Part shown: piece after piece, positions 1 through 6,150 of the stretch | Layout of the letters: every line of letters starts with the position of its first letter | How positions within the stretch are numbered: position 1 is the first letter of the stretch | Source: Deltaproteobacteria bacterium | Lineage (GTDB): Bacteria; Desulfobacterota; DSM-4660; Desulfatiglandales; B25-G16 | Length of the DNA stretch: 9,261 nt | Direction of reading: 5' to 3' | Assembly (NCBI GenBank): GCA_019310745.1 | Contig: JAFDDS010000011.1 | Coordinates: 1 to 9,261, forward strand | Made by a program: the position numbers and the translations under genes | The notes under the pieces: generated by a model | The model's database searches: none | Seen by the model: the letters and a program-made list of their open reading frames with translations, nothing else | What the model was told of the DNA's origin: nothing

Positions 1-181
1 ACAAGATAGGATAAGGTCTATCCTAACAAATATGGAAGGCATATTGAGATACAACCTTTTCACCAAATCTTTCACGGTAACTGTAACCTTTGATGATACA
101 AAAACCAATGTTGATAAGATTGTAGAACAACTTTCAAAAGGAGGGTATTCAGTTTTGGGAGATCCTCAGTGGGTAAAGTAA
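1..181 (+). CDS. MerP-like heavy-metal-associated domain protein, 3' part (copy A), probable selenoprotein cut by window edge
   Basis: An open frame runs from base 2 to TAA at 179-181 and gives 59 residues, from QDRIRSIL to GDPQWVK. It matches residues 52-110 of the protein at 6945-7277 at 43 of 59 positions, with no gaps. The pattern is that of the HMA/MerP ferredoxin-like fold after the metal-binding loop: a helix (IRSILTNMEGI), two strands (SFTVTVTFDDTKT), a helix (VDKIVEQLSKGG) and a final GGYSV turn. There is no start codon in the window. By alignment the start, signal peptide and Cys-Gly-Sec motif lie just left of base 1, with the recoded TGA expected 11-13 nt before it. A SECIS-like hairpin at 7-25 is retained intact. 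The gene converges on the minus-strand sulfur-carrier gene. The fold assignment is fairly sure; Sec use in this copy is inferred from the hairpin and from copy B. Confidence 0.72.
   Translation, partial: QDRIRSILTNMEGILRYNLFTKSFTVTVTFDDTKTNVDKIVEQLSKGGYSVLGDPQWVK
7..25 (+). promoter_or_regulatory. SECIS-like hairpin (copy A)
   Basis: TAGGATA (7-13) pairs perfectly with TATCCTA (19-25) around the five-base loop AGGTC (14-18). Bacterial SelB recognises a short stem whose apical loop carries GU, and the E. coli fdhF loop is AGGUCU. The 29 bases holding it (1-29) are identical to 7097-7125, although the two gene copies differ at 27 of the following 152 bases. This points to RNA-level constraint. 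The UGA it would serve lies outside the window. Confidence 0.62.
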
Positions 182-259
182 TTTCTTTCAATGACAAAAG
201 ATGGCATTTTTTTCGATGAGAATTTAGGATGATATTTTGATAAGTATTTGTTCTAAGGC

Positions 260-532
260 CTATCCCCCAGCTATGATAAGTGTTATATGCAGCTGGTCCC
301 CATCCTTAACTGACATAGCGAGTTCCTTTGGATAGGAGCTTTCTAAATTAACATAGATGTCAACATAATTGAGCAATTTGCCTTTTTTATCAAATATCTT
401 CGGTTTGATGCCGGGAAACTGATTCACTAAATCATTCAGGCACTGACCAACAGTAGTACCAGTAACCTTAACCGTGGCCTGTCCATTCGTTAAATCACGC
501 AAAGCCTGATGGATGCTTACCTCTATACTCAT
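260..532 (-). CDS. CysO-like / MoaD-ThiS family sulfur carrier protein
   Basis: This is a 90-residue ubiquitin-fold sulfur carrier ending in the Gly-Gly tail (IIAGG) that an E1-like enzyme adenylates and converts to a thiocarboxylate. From memory it resembles mycobacterial CysO more than E. coli MoaD or ThiS: an N-terminal SI..ALR.LT.GQ, a central GKLLNYVDIYVN and a C-terminal VKDGDQLHI..IIAGG. That suggests sulfur delivery for cysteine or a related compound rather than molybdopterin or thiazole, but this is inference. I chose ATG 532. The longer frame starts from a TTG inside the upstream gene and adds 11 residues that look like antisense of nothing conserved. The E1 gene stops 8 nt before this ATG, so the two are co-translated partners. 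AGG sits only 2 nt before the ATG, so translation may depend on coupling. No CysM-like synthase or Mec-type JAMM protease is in the window. Confidence 0.86.
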   Translation of the reverse strand: MSIEVSIHQALRDLTNGQATVKVTGTTVGQCLNDLVNQFPGIKPKIFDKKGKLLNYVDIYVNLESSYPKELAMSVKDGDQLHITLIIAGG

Positions 533-540
533 TGCCTGTA

Positions 541-1281
541 CTATCCCTTTCTCTCGTGGCCACAATGCTCACATTGGGGGTCTTTCTTGACATTGAATTC
601 AGTGAATTTCATATCCAGCCCGTCGTAGATTAACAGTCTATTTTTGAGTAGTTCACCGATTCCCACGATATACTTTATTACCTCTGTTGCCTGGATACAG
701 CCAATGACCGCTGGTGTAACACCAATAACTGGGAATTTCTCCTTGGGAATGTCTCCCCTATACACACATCTCAGACACGCTGTTTTGCCTGGGATAATGG
801 TCATTGCTCTTCCTTCAAAACCGTACACCGCTCCGTGAAAAAAGGGGATATTTTTCTCTATTGCAGCCTTATTCAAGAGATATCTGGTTGGCAGGTTATC
901 CATTGCATCCACTATTACATCAAAGCCGGCTATCAGCTGAAAAACATTGGTTTCAGTTATGGTCTCTTCTATGGCATCTACTTTTACTTCTTGATTGATC
1001 TTTTTAAGCTTTTCTCTGGCTGAAGAAACCTTTTTCTTGCCTATATCCTTTTCCCAGTGCAGAATCTGCCTATTCAAATTAGTAAGCTCTACACTGTCAT
1101 GGTCAACCACACATATCTTTCCAACCCCAGCTGCTGTTAAATATATGGCTGCTGGTGAGCCAAGTCCCCCGGCGCCAGCAATAAATATCCTTGCCCTTTT
1201 AAGTTTTTCCTGCCCTTCCTTCCCAATGTCAGTAATCATTATTTGTCTGTCATATCTTTCCAGTTCATTAATCGTAAGCAT
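541..1281 (-). CDS. MoeB/ThiF/HesA-family E1-like adenylyltransferase
   Basis: This 246-residue, full-length E1-like enzyme activates a sulfur carrier by ATP-dependent adenylation of its C-terminal glycine. Visible motifs are the start RYDRQI (9-14), the nucleotide loop GAGGLGS (36-42), NLNRQIL (68-74) with the conserved Asn-Arg, and Asp128 in DAMDN. Two zinc-binding pairs follow, CLRC (169-172) and CEHC (237-240). C195 (VIGCIQATE) lies in the usual helix before the C-terminal part. It has no rhodanese domain, unlike MoeZ or MOCS3, but the gene immediately upstream carries one. The start is supported by a strong ribosome site at 1290-1298 (AGGGGGGTG on the coding strand), 8 nt before the ATG. 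It stops 8 nt before the CysO-like carrier, its likely substrate. It could equally be named thiF or moeB; the substrate is inferred from the neighbour. Confidence 0.9.
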   Translation of the reverse strand: MLTINELERYDRQIMITDIGKEGQEKLKRARIFIAGAGGLGSPAAIYLTAAGVGKICVVDHDSVELTNLNRQILHWEKDIGKKKVSSAREKLKKINQEVKVDAIEETITETNVFQLIAGFDVIVDAMDNLPTRYLLNKAAIEKNIPFFHGAVYGFEGRAMTIIPGKTACLRCVYRGDIPKEKFPVIGVTPAVIGCIQATEVIKYIVGIGELLKNRLLIYDGLDMKFTEFNVKKDPQCEHCGHERKG

Positions 1282-1335
1282 ATGCTCGTCACCCCCCTGG
1301 AATAAGGTATATATTGTCGGTGTGCGTCACATGTT

Positions 1336-1364
1336 ATCATACTGCCCTATTCCAATGTCTTCAA
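1336..1364 (-). promoter_or_regulatory. Probable sigma-70 promoter for the E1 and sulfur-carrier genes
   Basis: On the minus strand TTGAAG (1364-1359) is followed after exactly 17 nt by TATGAT (1341-1336), with 4/6 and 5/6 matches to consensus. It sits in the 89-nt gap before the E1 gene, by far the largest gap in the operon. Transcription would start near 1329, leaving a leader of about 48 nt with the strong ribosome site. It would allow expression of the last two genes independently of the upstream four. This is a sequence match only. Confidence 0.42.
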
Positions 1365-1370
1365 AACTTC

Positions 1371-3068
1371 CTATTCACCCAGCCAAAGGCGCGTGTGAGG
1401 GGATTCCCTCATGATTTTTCCATTTGCACCTAAGTAGGTTTTATACCCGCCGCTCAAATTCTTGGACTGAATCCCGTTTTGCACGAGAATGCGATGACCT
1501 ATATAGGCTCTCAGGCCTACAGCGCAAAAAGGTATGTAATTCTTTTCCTTATCCAGTTCAGGGAGCTTTTGTCGCAACTCGTTAAGCGGTATATGCAATG
1601 CTCCTTCGATAACTCCAGCAGTATCCAGCTCATCCTTGTTGCGCAAGTCGATTAAAATAGTTTGGTTCCTGTTAAGATCGCCAAGATCATCCCAGTTAAT
1701 AGTTTCGATATCGCCCTTTAAAATATTTGTGGCGACAAATCCTGCTATATTAATCGGGTCTTTTGCCGAAGAGTAAGGCGGCGCGTACGCCAGTTCGAGT
1801 TCCTCGAGATCGTATACTGTCATTGCGCCATGGATAGCCGTGGCAAGGACATCGATACGTTTGTCCACGCCTTCCATGCCAATGATTTGTGCTCCGAGGA
1901 TTTTGCCGCTGCTCGGCGAAAAAGCCAGCTTAATCGACATTATCGTAGCACCAGGGTAATAGGAAGCATGCGAGCCAGAGTGGGTATAACTTACAAGGTA
2001 GGGTATATTGTTGCGCTTCAGAATTTTTTCATTTGTGCCGGTGGAGGCAACAGTCAGATCGAATACCTTAACCACAGCTGATCCCAAGGTGCCCCTGAAC
2101 ATGGATTTTCGCCCCAGTGCATTGTCAGCGGCGATGCGACCTTGTTTATTTGCTGGTCCGGCGAGTGCCGTCATAGTAGGGAGCCCGGTTACAAAGTCCT
2201 TTACCTCCACAGCGTCTCCGACAGCATAGATATTCGGATTAGAAGTCCTCATTGTTGCGTCCACTTTAATACCGCCGCGTTTGCCAATTTTGAGTCCCGC
2301 TTCTCTGGCAAGCCTGTTTTCTGGTTTTACACCTATTGCTAAAATGACCATGTCACATTCAATAGAGTGTCCTTTATTAGTCACAACGATTATGCGGTCT
2401 CCTTTTTTTGAAAACGACTCAACGCCATTTCCCAATTCACACATGATTCCATTCTTTATGAGATGGGCATGAAGGATAGCAGCCATCTCGTAGTCAAGGG
2501 GTGCCATTACCTGGTCGAGCATCTCAACGATAGTTGTTTTCACGCCCCGGTGCACAAGGTTTTCTGCCATTTCGAGGCCGATAAAACCACCACCGACAAC
2601 CACTGCTGACTCGGGCCTTTTGGTATCGATGTGTGCCTTAATGAGATCCGAGTCGGGGATGGTACGCAGGTTGAAAATATTGTCCAGTTCAATGCCCTTG
2701 AAAGGCGGTTTGACAGGTTCTGCTCCTGGTGAAAGAATAATCTTGTCGTAGCTCTCTTTGTACGTCTCTCCAGTTTTGATATTCTTAACCTCGACCTGCT
2801 TATTCTTTATGTTGATGGCAATAACTTCAGAGAAAATCCTTACATCAATGTTGTATCGGTCTCTGAATTTCTCAATGGTGGTTACCAGAAGGTCTTCCCG
2901 CTTTTTAATAACCTCTCCGATATAGTAAGGCAATCCGCAGTTGGCAAAGGAGATATGCTCTCCTCTTTCAAACAGAATAATTTCGGCATGCTCATCCAGT
3001 CTACGTGCTCTGGCCGCAGCAGTCGCACCGCCAGCCACACCTCCAATTATCAATAGTTTGGTTGCCAT
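1371..3068 (-). CDS. CoA-disulfide reductase / polysulfide reductase with C-terminal rhodanese domain (CoADR-RHD)
   Basis: This 565-residue flavoprotein fusion matches the CoADR-RHD/Npsr family in domain order and length. The N-terminal FAD site is IIGGVAGGATAAARARR (7-23). The catalytic Cys is C44 in SFANCGLPYYIG. A second dinucleotide site (VVVGGGFIGLEMAENL, about 156-171) binds NAD(P)H, YAVGDAVE is the second FAD motif, and a dimerisation domain follows. A rhodanese domain occupies about 455-560, with its active cysteine C515 in the loop CAVGLR. Known members reduce CoA disulfide, CoA persulfide or polysulfide with NAD(P)H; the rhodanese site shuttles persulfide sulfur to C44. All key residues are present. 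The start has a clear AAGGAGTGA site 5 nt upstream. The gene lies 30 nt after the MBL-GNAT gene and 89 nt before the E1 gene. I infer that its rhodanese domain could also hand sulfur to the E1/carrier pair. It is cytoplasmic, with no signal peptide. Confidence 0.92.
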   Translation of the reverse strand: MATKLLIIGGVAGGATAAARARRLDEHAEIILFERGEHISFANCGLPYYIGEVIKKREDLLVTTIEKFRDRYNIDVRIFSEVIAINIKNKQVEVKNIKTGETYKESYDKIILSPGAEPVKPPFKGIELDNIFNLRTIPDSDLIKAHIDTKRPESAVVVGGGFIGLEMAENLVHRGVKTTIVEMLDQVMAPLDYEMAAILHAHLIKNGIMCELGNGVESFSKKGDRIIVVTNKGHSIECDMVILAIGVKPENRLAREAGLKIGKRGGIKVDATMRTSNPNIYAVGDAVEVKDFVTGLPTMTALAGPANKQGRIAADNALGRKSMFRGTLGSAVVKVFDLTVASTGTNEKILKRNNIPYLVSYTHSGSHASYYPGATIMSIKLAFSPSSGKILGAQIIGMEGVDKRIDVLATAIHGAMTVYDLEELELAYAPPYSSAKDPINIAGFVATNILKGDIETINWDDLGDLNRNQTILIDLRNKDELDTAGVIEGALHIPLNELRQKLPELDKEKNYIPFCAVGLRAYIGHRILVQNGIQSKNLSGGYKTYLGANGKIMRESPHTRLWLGE

Positions 3069-3098
3069 TATCTTTCACTCCTTGCTAAAAGAGATACC

Positions 3099-4526
3099 TC
3101 ACCTGTTATCAATCCCTTCGATCACTCGGTTAGTTTTGTAGCTATCCTGTTCCAAATTCAAATAACAGATAACTCTCATATTGCCGCTGGGCTCATCCTG
3201 AATGAAGCCTTTGACTATCAACCAGGGTGCAAGGCCATTTTTCATATAAAAACGAATCGCCTTATCCCTAAGGAAGTCAGTGTTGTCGGGAAATTGATTC
3301 GCTGTAAAATACCGATCTATAGAATGCCCGAATTCCACATCCTGTTGAACGGTTTCATGAGGATATTCTCGGCTCCCGTTATAAGAAGGCATTCGACTAT
3401 CCAGAAATACTTGGTAGACGCCATCTTCTCTTATTTTTTCAAAGGCCCTTTGCAGTAATAAACTGCCCACGCCCTTTTCCCTGCATTTCGGCTTTACGCC
3501 AACATTATAAATGAATGCAGATTGAGCCTCTGTTTTAGTGCAGGACTTATGTGTAGAAAATTCAGTAAATTTCCTGGGAAAATTTTCCGGAGAATCCTGG
3601 ATTGAAAATCTCGAGTAACACCAACCGATTATCCCCGAAAGCTTATCACGCTCTTTGATTGCCAGCATCTTATGACCATTGAGCAATCTGGTTAAGATCG
3701 TTTGCCTTGTGACCTGCAATTCAGGTATCCAGATTTCTTTTTCTAAGTCACAAATTTTATCAATATCTGATTTATGCAGCATGGCATAATCTTTGACTTC
3801 AAACTCGATAGAAAAGGCCTTTAAGTCCCTATCAAAATTGCCTCGTTTACCCTGTAATGCATTGGATAAATAAGGATTTTTAACTTTTTCCCCGGATAAA
3901 TTATACGGAGGTGAAATTTGGTGGATCTCCGAACAATGTCCGGGGTATATGTTGGTGTTAGATGGTAGATGTTTCAACAGATGGGTAATGGTTTGATAAA
4001 AAATATTTCTGTTGCCACCAGCATGATAATCACTGCAGCCAATATTGCCACCAAAGATAACATCGCCGGAGAAGAAATTATTTCCCCCCCGATCCCAGAA
4101 ACAGACAGAGTCCCAGGTATGTCCGGGTGCATAAATGACAGATAATGCTATGTCCCCCATCTTGATCACCATGCCGTCCTCCAGAGGAAAAAGATGATTG
4201 AATCCCCATGATGATAAGGCATTGAGGCATGATCTATGAACACCGATTTTGATATTAGGAAATTTTTTTATCCATGCAGGTAAACCGAAGGTATGATCTA
4301 AGTGACTGTGTGTCAGCAGTATACAATCTAATGTTAATCGCTTTTGCTCTAAGTCATGGACAATCGCATCAAAATCACCACTTGCGTCTATGAGGACGCA
4401 TCGTGTATGGGGGCGACCAGAAGATGCCAGATATGACATGTTGGGGTTTCTATCCAGAAAAGAATCTTTGCTTAACCATTTCTGGGGCACATGGTTTTTA
4501 TATGGTAGGATGTGCATAGGGTCCAT
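3099..4526 (-). CDS. Metallo-beta-lactamase-fold hydrolase fused to a GNAT acetyltransferase domain
   Basis: This 475-residue protein has two unrelated domains. Residues about 25-215 form a glyoxalase II-like MBL domain with a full set of metal ligands: THSHLDH (H73, H75, D77, H78), GHTWDS (H136), FSGD (D155) and YPGHCSEIH (H197). Residues about 240-460 look like a GNAT acyltransferase. The acetyl-CoA loop is CREKGVGSLLL (348-358), preceded by the strand FIYNVGVKP, and a late AIRFYMKNGL matches the usual C-terminal GNAT motif. The substrate is unknown. The MBL part could hydrolyse a thioester or other ester, and the GNAT part could acylate an amine. ATG 4526 lies 12 nt after the radical SAM stop with no convincing ribosome site, which suggests coupled translation; ATG 4517 is an alternative. 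Both domains look intact. I do not recognise a characterised full-length homologue. Confidence 0.85.
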   Translation of the reverse strand: MDPMHILPYKNHVPQKWLSKDSFLDRNPNMSYLASSGRPHTRCVLIDASGDFDAIVHDLEQKRLTLDCILLTHSHLDHTFGLPAWIKKFPNIKIGVHRSCLNALSSWGFNHLFPLEDGMVIKMGDIALSVIYAPGHTWDSVCFWDRGGNNFFSGDVIFGGNIGCSDYHAGGNRNIFYQTITHLLKHLPSNTNIYPGHCSEIHQISPPYNLSGEKVKNPYLSNALQGKRGNFDRDLKAFSIEFEVKDYAMLHKSDIDKICDLEKEIWIPELQVTRQTILTRLLNGHKMLAIKERDKLSGIIGWCYSRFSIQDSPENFPRKFTEFSTHKSCTKTEAQSAFIYNVGVKPKCREKGVGSLLLQRAFEKIREDGVYQVFLDSRMPSYNGSREYPHETVQQDVEFGHSIDRYFTANQFPDNTDFLRDKAIRFYMKNGLAPWLIVKGFIQDEPSGNMRVICYLNLEQDSYKTNRVIEGIDNR

Positions 4527-4538
4527 TTACATTTCAAT

Positions 4539-5570
4539 TTATAGTCCATCTCTAAGTTCTTTCAGTTCATCGTGGAGCGGGCAAAAATAATCATTTTTCG
4601 GGGGATAGGTTTCATGCTTTTTTCTCATAATGTCTCGCATGCTGTTTTTCTTAATATTGCCAAAATCTTTTTTATTATTGCGTGAATAACAGAGCCTTGC
4701 CTGCCCATCGATACCTAATAGAACGCCTGCGACCCAAAAAAGGCATCCATGCTCTGTTCTGAACACCTCGCCGCCTAAAGAATGTTTTTCTGCAACTTTT
4801 TTCAGTCGAACCTCTTGTTCAGCGGTAGGGGCAATGAGATTTTGCCAATAGTCAGATGCTAAACCTAATTCCTCAGGAAACCGACAGGTAAACAGTAGAT
4901 TCCTTTCCCGACAAAACTGCTCAATTTCTTCAATATGGTCGGCATTTAACTGCATCACCATCGTATTAATGGCAAAGTCAGTTACCTTATGCCCATTGCG
5001 AGATGTTATCTTTCCAAAACCCACTTCTAAACAGTTGTCGATTCCCTTCATCACTTTGGGAAACATCCCTTCTGTTTTGGTGATCTGATTAAACACCGCT
5101 TCCCTGGAACTGTCTAAGGCCAGATAGATGGTCGTTTGATGATCAAAAAGAAATCTCGCCATGTCTTTATCAATGAGCGATCCATTGGTAAATATCAACG
5201 GGATCAAGCCCTGATCACTTGATAGCTCGATGATCCTTTTTAAGTTTTTATCCATTATCGTTTCTCCAACCCCGACAAGGATAACCGATTGCGCGCCCAG
5301 GGCTGCCGATTCTTTAATGGCTCTTTTATAGTTATCCAAAGACATGCGATATTCAATGGATCGGCCTGCTTCTTTGAATCCACCCTCGTTGTAACAATAC
5401 ACACATCTCATATTACAACCAGGGCCTGTGGTTAATCCTAAAGAAAGCATCATGTGTTGTTCGTTTTCTGCTTTCATGACTTCCAGGAATTGCTCTCCAG
5501 TGAAATCACCATTTCCTCTTAATAATATGGATATATGGTTCATATTTAATTTATCTCGATGTTGCACCAC
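4539..5570 (-). CDS. Radical SAM enzyme with reduced C-terminal SPASM-like cysteine region
   Basis: This protein of about 343 residues carries the radical SAM cluster motif CNMRCVYC (C52, C56, C59), preceded by LTTGPG. A VGET segment (101-104) sits where GGE-type SAM-binding motifs occur, and TNGSLID is typical of MoaA/SPASM-type enzymes. Near the C-terminus are three further cysteines, C276, C294 and C330, around GIDGQARLCYSRN and FGNIKKNSMRDIM. This spacing recalls SPASM/Twitch domains but has fewer cysteines, so an auxiliary iron-sulfur cluster is possible, not shown. The start given is the first of two tandem GTG codons, with AGGA just upstream; ATG 5543 (residue 10) is a reasonable alternative. 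It follows cutA by 15 nt and precedes the MBL-GNAT gene by 12 nt, so the two probably act in one pathway. No precursor-peptide gene lies beside it. The substrate is unknown. Confidence 0.87.
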   Translation of the reverse strand: MVQHRDKLNMNHISILLRGNGDFTGEQFLEVMKAENEQHMMLSLGLTTGPGCNMRCVYCYNEGGFKEAGRSIEYRMSLDNYKRAIKESAALGAQSVILVGVGETIMDKNLKRIIELSSDQGLIPLIFTNGSLIDKDMARFLFDHQTTIYLALDSSREAVFNQITKTEGMFPKVMKGIDNCLEVGFGKITSRNGHKVTDFAINTMVMQLNADHIEEIEQFCRERNLLFTCRFPEELGLASDYWQNLIAPTAEQEVRLKKVAEKHSLGGEVFRTEHGCLFWVAGVLLGIDGQARLCYSRNNKKDFGNIKKNSMRDIMRKKHETYPPKNDYFCPLHDELKELRDGL

Positions 5571-5585
5571 GAATCCTGGCTGGAG

Positions 5586-5921
5586 TTAGGTTTCTGATTG
5601 TCTTACCTCTTCACCTATCCACTCCAGATAATCCAGATTTCCACCAATGATTGGCAAAGCAATGATTTCGGGAGTATCGTAGCTGTGGATCTCTTTAACT
5701 AACGTAACAACTTCATCTAACAGCGATGCTTTAGTTTTAATAATTAGAAGGTTTTCTTTAGCTGAATCGAGCTTATCTTGCCACCAGAATAATGAATTAA
5801 TTCTGGGTACAATATTCACACAGGCTGCATACCTATTTTTAAGAAGGGCTTTGGCTACCTCCTGTGCCTCTTCATCCGTGCCAGTGGTAATAAAAATAAC
5901 CACATTCTCTTTGTTTTCCAT
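5586..5921 (-). CDS. cutA: Divalent-cation tolerance protein CutA
   Basis: At 111 residues this is the normal size for CutA1, a small trimeric cytoplasmic protein linked to copper and other divalent-metal tolerance, with an uncertain biochemical role. Recognisable family segments are VIFITTGTDEEAQEVAKALL at the start, RYAACVNIVP, the aromatic SLFWWQDKL, LIIKTK, and near the end HSYDTPEIIALPI with GGNLDYLEWI. The ATG at 5921 follows a weak GGCGAG ribosome site. It is the first gene of the six-gene minus-strand run and stops 15 nt before the radical SAM gene. The divergent spacer 5922-6150 should hold its promoter, but I see only a poor candidate there: TTGACC and GATAAT 21 nt apart. Confidence 0.94.
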   Translation of the reverse strand: MENKENVVIFITTGTDEEAQEVAKALLKNRYAACVNIVPRINSLFWWQDKLDSAKENLLIIKTKASLLDEVVTLVKEIHSYDTPEIIALPIIGGNLDYLEWIGEEVRQSET

Positions 5922-5963
5922 ATCTCGCCTGTGTAGAAAGCTTCATAATTATTATCAATTGTT

Positions 5964-5986
5964 TTGTTGACTAAAAAGGTCAACAA
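5964..5986. repeat. 8-bp inverted repeat, candidate operator between divergent genes
   Basis: TTGTTGAC (5964-5971) and GTCAACAA (5979-5986) are perfect reverse complements around a 7-nt spacer, TAAAAAG. A second CAATTG stands on each side, at 5956-5961 and 5984-5989, so the dyad is partly extended with a bulge. It lies 43 nt upstream of cutA and overlaps the -35 box and spacer of the forward promoter at 5967-5995. A repressor bound here could control both directions. There is no U-tract directly after it, so a terminator is unlikely. Confidence 0.4.
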
Positions 5987-5995
5987 TTGTAAAAT
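5967..5995 (+). promoter_or_regulatory. Probable sigma-70 promoter for the TPR gene
   Basis: TTGACT (5967-5972), a spacer of exactly 17 nt and TAAAAT (5990-5995) match consensus 5/6 at both boxes. Transcription would begin near 6002, about 150 nt before the TPR start codon. The inverted repeat at 5964-5986 overlaps it, which suggests regulation. This is the best promoter match I found in the window. Confidence 0.5.
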
Positions 5996-6040
5996 ATAAA
6001 CATAAAAGTTCAGGTGTCAAGAAAATTAAGGGAGCCTCTT

Positions 6041-6069
6041 TTGACTAAACCTGTTTAAGATATTAAATT
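6041..6069 (+). promoter_or_regulatory. Possible second promoter upstream of the TPR gene
   Basis: TTGACT (6041-6046) is followed after 17 nt by TAAATT (6064-6069), a 5/6 and a 4/6 match. It repeats the TTGACT box of the promoter at 5967, about 74 nt downstream of it. It is weaker and could be chance in AT-rich DNA. Confidence 0.25.
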
Positions 6070-6082
6070 ACGGCCACTATTG

Positions 6083-6104
6083 CAATACATGTTGTTTTGT
6101 ATTG
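6083..6104 (+). other. 7-bp hairpin in the TPR mRNA leader
   Basis: CAATACA (6083-6089) pairs with TGTATTG (6098-6104) around an 8-nt loop. It falls in the presumed untranslated leader of the TPR transcript, or could be a protein-binding dyad. No U-tract follows. The stem is AT-rich, so its function is uncertain. Confidence 0.22.
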
Positions 6105-6150
6105 AGCTTGCACAAAGGCAAATGTGAAGAGGAATAGTATTTAAAATAAG

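Noticed and set aside
182..259. Terminator between copy A and the sulfur-carrier gene
   Set aside because: A T-run exists at 207-213, but I found no stable stem before it on either strand.
533..565. Extended N-terminus of the sulfur carrier (11 extra residues from TTG 565)
   Set aside because: It lies inside the end of the E1 gene, uses TTG, and the CysO-type sequence begins at the ATG at 532.
995..1414. Plus-strand frame of 139 residues opposite the E1 gene
   Set aside because: It is antisense to a gene with a full set of conserved motifs. Its low-complexity Ser/Pro-rich translation is typical of a shadow frame.
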